Shown piece by piece: positions 34,681-41,769 of a stretch of 64,000 bases of DNA. Within the stretch, counting starts at the first letter, position 1, and each line of letters starts with the position of its first letter. The stretch is from Paenibacillus sp. FSL R5-0623 (lineage in GTDB: Bacteria > Bacillota > Bacilli > Paenibacillales > Paenibacillaceae), in NCBI RefSeq assembly GCF_037974265.1, contig NZ_CP150233.1, forward strand, positions 4,712,001 through 4,776,000, given 5' to 3'. Under the pieces are notes generated by a model. That model ran no database searches and was not told where the DNA came from. It was given only the letters and a program-made list of their open reading frames with translations. The translations under genes and the position numbers were made by a program.

Positions 34681-35760
34681 GTGAAACGTCAATACGGCAT
34701 TGCCGCCTTTATATTATGCATCATTTTATTCCTCCAGCTACCTTTAGCCCATGCCTATGGAGAGTCTTCACCTGAGGATACACGAGAGATATTGCAAAAA
34801 AGTCTATCCATTGTTGAAATCGATCACGAAATCGAACGCATCGCCGAAAGGCAGAAGCAGTTGGCTCAACAATACGAGACATTATCCGTCCATCTTCAGG
34901 AACAGGAAGAACAGATACATATTCAGCAAGATCGGGCCGGAGCTGTAGTAAGGTCCTACTACACAGGAGAACGCGACAGCCTCCTCATGACGGTCCTGGG
35001 AGCCAGGTCATTTAAAGACCTGTTTGTACTGTATGATTATTACCAGATTATTATCGGACGGGATCAGGCTGTGCTGGACAAGTATCAGGACCGTTATCGC
35101 AATCTGCAACAGACTTCCACTCAGATTCGTCAGACTACAACAGAATTAACCGAAATGAAGACTAATCTTCAAAACCAGCGAGAACGTGTAGTCACCTTGC
35201 AAAAAGAAATGGATGCCCAAATAGCCACCAGCGGAGATGCGGCAGCGATTCAGAAAATGATGGATGAACTGACCCTTTATTGGGAGAATATCGGCATCTA
35301 TGAGGTGAAACGATATTTCAAAGCTTTGGCATCTGCCATGCAGAACCTGCCCGATTTTATCCAAAAACAAAACGGAGGCATTTCCACGACTGGAACAACC
35401 TATACAATTCGAATTGGGCAGGATGAGCTTAATGCATTTCTGCGTTCCCAAAATTCAATCTTTGAAGACTTTGCCTTTCAGTTTAACCAGGATAAGATTA
35501 TAGCTTCCGGTCAGCGGGATCAGTTGCAATTAAGCATTGAAGGACATTATACGGTAGAAAATGAACCTCAAAACTCCATTCGTTTTCATGTGGACAAACT
35601 TGTATTCAACCAGCTTGAATTACCAGACACCACTCGCCGAATGCTGGAAAGAGAATTTGACCTTGGGTTCTATCCGCAGAAAATCCTGTCGTTTGTCAAA
35701 GCAACCGATGTTTCAACAAGTGAAGGCGTACTGGAAGTAAAACTAGCTATATCATTTTAA
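34681..35760 (+). CDS. Secreted coiled-coil protein (CwlO-like N-terminus, LmeA/TULIP-like C-terminus)
   Basis: Function unknown. It is 359 aa from GTG 34681 with AAAGGAG upstream. A signal peptide (1-25, AHA cleavage site) is followed by two heptad-rich coiled-coil stretches (~37-85 and ~125-180). The segment AVVRSYYTGERDSLLMTVLGARSFKDLF is the kind of hinge seen in CwlO/PcsB N-terminal domains that act on cell-wall hydrolysis. No NlpC/P60 or other catalytic domain follows. Instead residues ~235-359 form a beta-rich domain (IRFHVDKLVFNQLELPD, a hydrophobic patch, then EGVLEVKLAI) resembling DUF2993/LmeA-type lipid-binding proteins. No operon partner on the plus strand. The domain analogies are inference. 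Confidence 0.6.
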   Translation: MKRQYGIAAFILCIILFLQLPLAHAYGESSPEDTREILQKSLSIVEIDHEIERIAERQKQLAQQYETLSVHLQEQEEQIHIQQDRAGAVVRSYYTGERDSLLMTVLGARSFKDLFVLYDYYQIIIGRDQAVLDKYQDRYRNLQQTSTQIRQTTTELTEMKTNLQNQRERVVTLQKEMDAQIATSGDAAAIQKMMDELTLYWENIGIYEVKRYFKALASAMQNLPDFIQKQNGGISTTGTTYTIRIGQDELNAFLRSQNSIFEDFAFQFNQDKIIASGQRDQLQLSIEGHYTVENEPQNSIRFHVDKLVFNQLELPDTTRRMLEREFDLGFYPQKILSFVKATDVSTSEGVLEVKLAISF

Positions 35761-35783
35761 AGAGGTTGAACACGAACTGAAAG

Positions 35784-37055
35784 TTAATTCGTCGTTCTAA
35801 TACTGTCTACGTATTGATTCGCTGTAATTTCACCCTTTAAGAATTGTTGTACTTTTTTATGAGAACGAGTTATTAGAGCATGACTTTTGGTCGTTGCAGC
35901 AGGGACATCTTGGGTGGTCGGGTACCAGGATTGTCCCTTTGTCATGTCATAACGTTCAACGAGTTTCTCAGACTCCAAATCCAGCTCCTGTTGCTTTGCG
36001 GGCAACCGGTTAACCTGTTGGTACCATTTCAGCTGTGTCGTAGCGGACGTCATTCCTTCAATCCATCTACTGGCCTCCTCAGCCTCAACCGAACCCGCCG
36101 TAATGACAAGACTTCTGGTTCTTACAGTTTCCAAGGTTTCGAAAGAAATCCGCTCCAAAGAACCTTTATCAACTGTACTCGCTTGATCTGCACTTAATAA
36201 TTGAGATAACAATGATACAACCATTGGTGTGCCGTTCTGGTCAGCAGTTCGAGAGAACTCCGAATTGGTAGACTCAAGCCTAATAAGAGGCTGAATCTGA
36301 TTCATCAACTGAATCCCTTGCTGAAGATCCCCCGTTTGCGAATCAATTTTCGTTCGTTTAACTTGATCTGGTGCCATTCTCGGTTCCAAATGATTCAGCC
36401 ACGCATTTGTCCCGTACATATCATTGATGTTCATTGTAATCAAAGGGATGCCTTCCGCAACGGCTTGTTGAGTAAGTTTGAACCACTGATCTTTATTGCG
36501 AGGTAATGACTCCAAACCAGCTCTCTTCATAAATGAAGATTGTGCAGCCAGAATGTACGGATCAAAATCAAAAGGCATTCCCCACTGATAACCATTCCAC
36601 TCTGTCATTCCCCGTAACCCAACTACCGTATCTCCTAGCGACTTCGATAATGTGGTTCCGTTTAACGGATACAGGTACCCTTTTTGGGCATAGTATTGCA
36701 CTTCCTCACTATCAAGCAGAACAACATCACCGTTCTCTCCTAGTGAAAATTCAAGATCCAAAACATGCTTATATGTATCCGGCTTCTCATTCCGAAGATT
36801 AATCTCTACCAGCTGGGAAGCAGCAACTTCTTTTGCTATCTTTTGAAAGGCTTGGAACTCTTCATCCGACATGGCCACTACAATCTCCAGCGGAGCTTGA
36901 GCATCTTCATTACGGGAAGAAGACCCAGGAAAAGCATCCTTCTCCTGATCGCGTTCCTGATTGAGCTGCGAACCCCTAAAGTCAAAACTCGGTGACAAGA
37001 TCGTTAACGAAAGCAGCAATACCGCGAATAAAACAACCTGATGTCTACGCTTCAT
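35784..37055 (-). CDS. Extracellular solute-binding protein-like protein (family 1), no lipobox
   Basis: Looks like an ABC-transporter binding protein of the sugar/family-1 type, but no permease or ATPase is next to it. It is 423 aa. An N-terminal hydrophobic helix (~7-24) follows MKRRHQ and has no lipobox cysteine; the protein has no Cys at all in its N-terminal third, so it is either secreted or membrane-anchored by an uncleaved signal. Family features are EIVVAMSDEEFQAFQKIA, DVVLLDSEEVQYYAQKGYLYPL and the hinge-type segment WGMPFDFDPYILA. ATG 37055 has GGGAGGGAAG upstream. It converges on the coiled-coil gene at 35760 with a 23-bp gap. Confidence 0.7.
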   Translation of the reverse strand: MKRRHQVVLFAVLLLSLTILSPSFDFRGSQLNQERDQEKDAFPGSSSRNEDAQAPLEIVVAMSDEEFQAFQKIAKEVAASQLVEINLRNEKPDTYKHVLDLEFSLGENGDVVLLDSEEVQYYAQKGYLYPLNGTTLSKSLGDTVVGLRGMTEWNGYQWGMPFDFDPYILAAQSSFMKRAGLESLPRNKDQWFKLTQQAVAEGIPLITMNINDMYGTNAWLNHLEPRMAPDQVKRTKIDSQTGDLQQGIQLMNQIQPLIRLESTNSEFSRTADQNGTPMVVSLLSQLLSADQASTVDKGSLERISFETLETVRTRSLVITAGSVEAEEASRWIEGMTSATTQLKWYQQVNRLPAKQQELDLESEKLVERYDMTKGQSWYPTTQDVPAATTKSHALITRSHKKVQQFLKGEITANQYVDSIRTTN

Positions 37056-37211
37056 TAACTTCCCTCCCTGTTCACCTAGTTTTTTCCTGCAGCAATTATT
37101 GTAACAAATAAGTAGTACTCTTGTCCTACCCTGCCGAAAAACACTTTTTCGGATTTTTGCATAATAAGAGCATATCGAGTTCTGTGTAATAACGCCTACT
37201 TATTTTTTCAG

Positions 37212-37239
37212 CAAAAAGCCGACTCCAGGAGCCGGCTTC
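37212..37239 (-). terminator. Rho-independent terminator after phoH
   Basis: Minus-strand AAGCCGGCTCC/GGAGTCGGCTT hairpin (one mismatch) followed by TTTTTGC. It is 38 bp past the phoH stop. Confidence 0.87.
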
Positions 37240-37276
37240 AATAACAACATTTTCCGGGAAATAAATCCCCTAAATT

Positions 37277-38611
37277 TTACAATAAATCAGCTGCAAGCTG
37301 TGCCAGCTTGGACCGTTCTCCTTTTTCGAGCATAATGTGTCCGCTGATTCCCTCTTGTTTGAACCGTTCCACGATATACGTTAGGCCGTTACTGGCCGAG
37401 TCGAGGTACGGATGGTCTATCTGTTCGGGGTCCCCCATCAAAATAATTTTACTGCCTTCACCGACCCTTGATACAATGGTCTTCACTTCGTGGCGCGACA
37501 GATTCTGGGCTTCATCAATAATGATAAACTGTCCAGGTATCGATCTTCCACGAATATACGTTAAGGCCTCCACCTGAATACTGCCAAGCCCCATTAGGAT
37601 TTTATCGATATCTCCGGCTTTTTTGGTGTCAAACAAAAACTCCAGATTATCATAAATCGGCTGCATCCATGGACGAAGTTTTTCTTCCTTCTCACCAGGC
37701 AAATAACCGATATCTTTCCCCATCGGAACAACAGGACGAGCAATCAACAGTTTTTTGTATTTATGATCATCCTCTACCTTAAGCAGACCTGCTGCAAGTG
37801 CCAGCAAGGTTTTCCCTGTTCCAGCTTTACCGGTGATGGTAACAAGCGGGATGTCATCATTCAAAAGCAATTCCAGTGCCATGCGTTGTTGTGCGTTACG
37901 TGCACTAATACCCCAGACATTATCATTACTGAGGAAAAGTGGCTCCAGCTTTGTTCCCTCTGTGTTCACTTTAAGCAAAGCCGATTTATTGGTTCCCATC
38001 TCATCCTTGAGAATGACAAATTCATTCGGATACAACGAATAAGACAACTGCAACGGTTTGATTGGTAAAAAACGATATGTGTAAAACTCATCAATCACTG
38101 ACGGATGAACTTTTAGGGCCGTATAACCTGGATATAACTCACTGAGTCCTGCCGTCCGATCTGATAAGTAATCCTGTGTGAACAGACCAAGTACATCCGC
38201 TTTGATACGCACAAGTACATCTTTACTAACAAGCACGACCTGACGTTCGACTACTTCCTTCTCATTCTCCTCAATCTGGTAATTCAGTGCGACAGCCAAA
38301 ATGCGATTATCGTTGGACACTTCACCAAACATTTCCTGAACTTTCACGAAACTCCGATGATTCAGCTCTACTTTCAGGTTACCTCCATTAGCCAAAGGTA
38401 CCCCACTGTGCAGGTGACCCAGCTCACGTAATCCATCCAACAGTCTGGACACATTACGGGCATTACGCCCAATTTCATCGGCATTTCTTTTTTTGGAGTC
38501 AATCTCCTCCAGTACAACCGCGGGAATGATTACCTCATGTTCCTCAAAGGCAAATATGGCATTGGGGTCATGCAGAAGCACGTTGGTATCCAATACAAAA
38601 ATCTTTTTCAT
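37277..38611 (-). CDS. PhoH-family ATPase with N-terminal PIN domain (YlaK-type)
   Basis: Predicted RNA-acting ATPase/ribonuclease; PhoH2-type proteins combine PIN RNase and helicase-like modules. It is 444 aa. The PIN domain (1-~130) begins KKIFVLDTNVLLHDP with the catalytic Asp at residue 7. The PhoH ATPase domain (~225-444) has Walker A GKAGTGKT and Walker B FIIIDEAQN. ATG 38611 follows TTGGAGGGG. It corresponds to B. subtilis ylaK and is divergent from the YlaJ-type lipoprotein, which is adjacent in Bacillus too. Confidence 0.92.
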   Translation of the reverse strand: MKKIFVLDTNVLLHDPNAIFAFEEHEVIIPAVVLEEIDSKKRNADEIGRNARNVSRLLDGLRELGHLHSGVPLANGGNLKVELNHRSFVKVQEMFGEVSNDNRILAVALNYQIEENEKEVVERQVVLVSKDVLVRIKADVLGLFTQDYLSDRTAGLSELYPGYTALKVHPSVIDEFYTYRFLPIKPLQLSYSLYPNEFVILKDEMGTNKSALLKVNTEGTKLEPLFLSNDNVWGISARNAQQRMALELLLNDDIPLVTITGKAGTGKTLLALAAGLLKVEDDHKYKKLLIARPVVPMGKDIGYLPGEKEEKLRPWMQPIYDNLEFLFDTKKAGDIDKILMGLGSIQVEALTYIRGRSIPGQFIIIDEAQNLSRHEVKTIVSRVGEGSKIILMGDPEQIDHPYLDSASNGLTYIVERFKQEGISGHIMLEKGERSKLAQLAADLL

Positions 38612-38763
38612 TCAATCCCCTCCAAAGCGGCGTCGTTAAAGGCATGGATAGTGTGATCTTTCAGCAGCGGCATGGACAATCATGATCCCATACATAAATG
38701 TATTCGACTAGGGCAAAATAATTGTCAACCATTCTGAAAAACTCCAAGAAAGGATGAACATTT

Positions 38764-39462
38764 ATGAAAAAATGGGTTTGCACGCTGCTTCTGATCTTTA
38801 TACTTACAGGTTGCAACAGTTCCACACGCAGTGCTTCACAGGAGCCACATACATCGCATCCAAGAAGTTACGGAGGAAATATAACAACTCAGCAAGATCA
38901 AAGGAAAGGATCTCACATGCTCAATGCACAGGAAGATCGGATGAATCCTTCACGTTTGGACCGCCTCAATGAGGATACAGGTGAAGTCCATGATACCAAC
39001 ATTGCGGATGATGCAAAGAGTGGCCGGATGCCCAATGAAAAACGAATCAATCACCTTAAAGCCCTTGCCAAGCAAGTGGAAGGTGTTGAAGATGCGAACT
39101 GCGTCATACTCGGTAATACAGCCGTAGTTGGCATCGATGTTGATGGTGAACTGGAACGTGCTCGGGTTGGTACCATTAAGTACGCTGTCGCCGAAGCACT
39201 TCGTAAAGACCCAGAAGGCTTGGATTCCATTGTTACTGCTGATGCAGATGTCACTGAACGAATTAAAGAAATTGGTGAACATATTCGTCAAGGGCACCCA
39301 ATCTCCGGTTTTGCTTCAGAACTTGCTGACATGGTGGGACGAATTATCCCTCAACTCCCGAAAGACGTCAAAGTCCGTCAAAATCCGGATGAACACGTGA
39401 ATCAAAAACAACAAATGCAGCAGCTGCATTCATCTGACAAAAGACAACAAAAAGCCCAGTGA
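38764..39462 (+). CDS. YhcN/YlaJ-family sporulation lipoprotein
   Basis: Spore membrane lipoprotein family linked to germination or spore envelope function. It is 232 aa. The signal peptide ends with the lipobox LTGC (Cys17). A polar, likely disordered region (18-100) is followed by the YhcN/YlaJ domain (~103-205), which starts INHLKALAKQVEGVEDANCVI and includes GIDVDGELERARVGTIKY and the HIRQGHPISGF-type end. The tail is Gln-rich. ATG 38764 has AGAAAGGATG upstream. It is monocistronic, between phoH (divergent) and ylaL (convergent). Confidence 0.88.
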   Translation: MKKWVCTLLLIFILTGCNSSTRSASQEPHTSHPRSYGGNITTQQDQRKGSHMLNAQEDRMNPSRLDRLNEDTGEVHDTNIADDAKSGRMPNEKRINHLKALAKQVEGVEDANCVILGNTAVVGIDVDGELERARVGTIKYAVAEALRKDPEGLDSIVTADADVTERIKEIGEHIRQGHPISGFASELADMVGRIIPQLPKDVKVRQNPDEHVNQKQQMQQLHSSDKRQQKAQ

Positions 39463-39480
39463 TCTCTCACTAGGCTTTTT
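39451..39480. terminator. Bidirectional terminator shared by two convergent genes
   Basis: Hairpin AAAGCCcAGTGA/TCACTaGGCTTTTTT. On plus it ends in TTTTTT; on minus it ends in CTTTTTG. It overlaps the stop codons of both the ylaJ-type gene (TGA 39460-39462) and the ylaL-type gene (TAG 39472-39470). Confidence 0.85.
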
Positions 39481-39922
39481 TCATGGCAGCAAAAACCTGC
39501 TCATCTAATTTCTCAGCAGCTCGCTGATCATATATTTTGACATATTGAGGCACAGAGGACAATTGAGCGCCGTAAAACAGAGCATTCCTCACCGCTTCAA
39601 TTGTAATGTCGAAACAGCACATATTAAATGGAACGTCCTGCAGCGGATCTTGTCGTACCGCAGCACGTCCGTTCACTGCGTACACCGTCTCTTCTCCAAA
39701 GACAGTCACCGTAATGAGCGGATTAGTAATCATGTTATTCACTAAACGTGAACGATGATCGATCGCTAAACGAAAAGTAGAAGCATTCTCCGCATAAATC
39801 CAGGAGATGGCTGTTGAAGTCGGACCTCCGGATTCTACATCCACTGTGCTAAGAAGCACAAAGGTCTCATTCTTGAATTGCTGTAAAAGAGATTCAGTTA
39901 ATTGTGTGACGGCTTCGGACAT
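39470..39922 (-). CDS. Pyridoxamine 5'-phosphate oxidase-fold protein (YlaL-like)
   Basis: Split-barrel flavin/heme-binding-fold protein of unknown substrate. It is 150 aa. The N-terminal beta region FVLLSTVDVESGGPTSTAIS and the middle FRLAIDHRSRLVNNMITNP match the FMN-binding split-barrel layout; RSRLVNN corresponds to the flavin-phosphate region. ATG 39922 follows TTAGGGGGCTGG. It resembles B. subtilis YlaL, which sits beside ylaK as in this cluster. Cofactor and reaction are not predictable from sequence. Confidence 0.75.
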   Translation of the reverse strand: MSEAVTQLTESLLQQFKNETFVLLSTVDVESGGPTSTAISWIYAENASTFRLAIDHRSRLVNNMITNPLITVTVFGEETVYAVNGRAAVRQDPLQDVPFNMCCFDITIEAVRNALFYGAQLSSVPQYVKIYDQRAAEKLDEQVFAAMKKA

Positions 39923-40020
39923 TCAACCAGCCCCCTAACCTTCTTTATGCAATTCTTGTACTTGGTTTATGTTATTATAGCATACCGATTAACGTGCTTC
40001 CAATCCCAAAAGAATGAAGG

Positions 40021-41082
40021 TTATTCGCCTGAAGGTGAAGCTGTTACTTTACCTGAAAGTGTATCTTGTAAAGCCAGCTTTGCATTGGCGAGTTCCGTCT
40101 CATTAATATACACATATGGACTTCTCCACTCTCCGGTAACCGGAGTATAGTGCACATCCGAAGTGGAAATGTTCCAATACGTCGAGATAAAGTTTTTCAT
40201 TTGTTCCGATTCCACATCTGTCGTCATATTCTTGTCAACTGCACCAATCACTTTGCTGATCTTTGTAATGCCCCCAAGAGATTTCATCTGATCCAGCATG
40301 GAATTCAGCACTTGGTTTTGACGTTTGTTACGATCAAAGTCATTGGATTCATCCGTCTTTGGATTACAATTGGATTTGCGGTACCGAACAAAATCTAGTG
40401 CCGCTTTACCATCGAGATGTTGTGCGCCTGCGACCAGATTGATATCTGTACCATCGGCTGTATCTCTATAACACATATTTTTATCCACAGTCACGTCCAC
40501 GCCACCCACGGCATTGACAGCATCACGGAATGCCTGGAAATTCAGGACGGTTGTATAATTAATATCTACATCCAAATACTTGCCCATCATTTCTTTCATC
40601 TGATCCTCTGCATTTTTGCCAGTGGTTTTTTCCTGTGCTTTGAATCTTGGATAATAGGAATTCAGCTTGTTGGATTTGTACCCATCCAGTTGAATACGCG
40701 TGTCTCGAGGCAAAGATACAATGGTTGCCGTCTTGGTCTCCGGATTTAACGAAGCCACCATAACAACATCCGAGAGATATGTGCCAGTCTCAGGACGGTT
40801 ATCTGTACCTAATAACAGCATCGTGATCGGTTTGGTTGTGGCTGACATCCCGGGAGGTACCGGTTTATCGATGCCTGTATCCACGACTTGATTGTATACC
40901 CAGTACGCATATCCACCGCCTACCACAATGGCAATAACCAATAGACTTAAAAGGATTCTGCCAAAAGCATTCATTCTCTTTTTCTTCTTAGGCTGCTTGC
41001 CCTTGCTATTCTTCGATCCAGAAGCACCCGATTGCGTTGGTGCCTGTCTCCGTGGAGGCAGTCCGTTCGAATTTGAGTTCAT
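40021..41082 (-). CDS. LytR-CpsA-Psr (LCP) family cell-wall glycopolymer ligase
   Basis: LCP enzymes attach teichoic acids or other glycopolymers from undecaprenyl carriers to peptidoglycan. It is 353 aa. A long basic, Gly/Ser/Lys-rich cytoplasmic tail (1-40) and one transmembrane helix (~42-62) precede the extracellular LCP domain. Conserved elements are LLLGTDNRP, DVVMVASLNPETKTATIVSL followed by PRDTRI (the Arg/Asp core), NAVGGVDVTVDKNM, LDGKAALDFVRYRK and DFDRNKRQNQVL. Two Cys (in NMCYRD and KSNCNPK) could form a disulfide. It is inserted between ylaH and ylaL relative to B. subtilis. Confidence 0.93.
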   Translation of the reverse strand: MNSNSNGLPPRRQAPTQSGASGSKNSKGKQPKKKKRMNAFGRILLSLLVIAIVVGGGYAYWVYNQVVDTGIDKPVPPGMSATTKPITMLLLGTDNRPETGTYLSDVVMVASLNPETKTATIVSLPRDTRIQLDGYKSNKLNSYYPRFKAQEKTTGKNAEDQMKEMMGKYLDVDINYTTVLNFQAFRDAVNAVGGVDVTVDKNMCYRDTADGTDINLVAGAQHLDGKAALDFVRYRKSNCNPKTDESNDFDRNKRQNQVLNSMLDQMKSLGGITKISKVIGAVDKNMTTDVESEQMKNFISTYWNISTSDVHYTPVTGEWRSPYVYINETELANAKLALQDTLSGKVTASPSGE

Positions 41083-41172
41083 ATCTTCAACACCTTTATC
41101 ACATCTGTTTTTGTCTAAATAAAAGACAACCGCTTTCCCTAAGGAAAACGGATGGTCTGTACAAGACAGGAT

Positions 41173-41469
41173 TTATGAGTTTCGAGCGGCAGCTTCCGCT
41201 TTTTTCTTTTGACGACCTTCAATAAAATAACGCACTCTCACTAACAACATCAAACCAACCGCGACCAACAAACATTGAATGATGGGCAGCTTGTCGATCT
41301 GAAAAATAAGAAGCATGAATGTGCCCATCGCCATCAAAATATAGAGAACGATTTCCTTACCAAGTGGCAATTTCTGACGTACCCGAAACACCTTGTTATA
41401 TACGTAAGTAATCAATACAAAGATGACGATGTAGGCTACGATCGGGTGTGATGCGAACCATGCTTGCAT
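41173..41469 (-). CDS. YlaH-like membrane protein
   Basis: Unknown function. It is 98 aa with three hydrophobic helices (~8-25, 37-57, 63-80) and a charged C-tail EGRQKKKAEAAARNS. VYNKVFRVRQKLPLGKEIVLY between the first two helices is the family-like segment. ATG 41469 follows CGAAAGGAGCTGG. It is adjacent to typA, as ylaH is in B. subtilis, though a MITE-like element separates them here. Confidence 0.78.
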   Translation of the reverse strand: MQAWFASHPIVAYIVIFVLITYVYNKVFRVRQKLPLGKEIVLYILMAMGTFMLLIFQIDKLPIIQCLLVAVGLMLLVRVRYFIEGRQKKKAEAAARNS

Positions 41470-41501
41470 GCACAGCCAGCTCCTTTCGTGTTCATGCTAG
41501 G

Positions 41502-41752
41502 ATATAAGTTAACTGGTTGATGGAATCCCCTCTAGCAACTTAGAGAGCCCAGTACGTGCGTCGTGATCGTTTCGGTCTCAGCTCGTTCTTACGATCGCTG
41601 TTATCCCCAGATTTTTTTGATCCATTTTTCAATGGTAAAATCCGGGGATAAAGGCGAACGCTTCGCTTCTTCAGAATCGATTCTGATCCCTACACTACTT
41701 TAGCTGTACAAGCTCTCGTTACTTGTCGGGCTCATCAAATGCTAACTTATAT
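41502..41752. repeat. MITE-like element with imperfect terminal inverted repeats
   Basis: Non-coding 251-bp block filling most of the typA-ylaH gap (41470-41769, about 300 bp with no gene). The left end ATATAAGTTAACTGGTTGAT (41502-41521) pairs with the right end, which reads ATATAAGTTAGCATTTGAT on the minus strand (41752-41734); about 15 positions match with one gap. GGGCTC/GAGCCC-type bases also recur inside both ends. Internally there is a long stem-loop (41602-41649) and a perfect 16-bp palindrome (41671-41686). There is no open frame of note. The call as a mobile or repeated element is inference; copy number cannot be tested here. Confidence 0.55.
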
Positions 41753-41769
41753 AAATTATTTTGTTGTTA

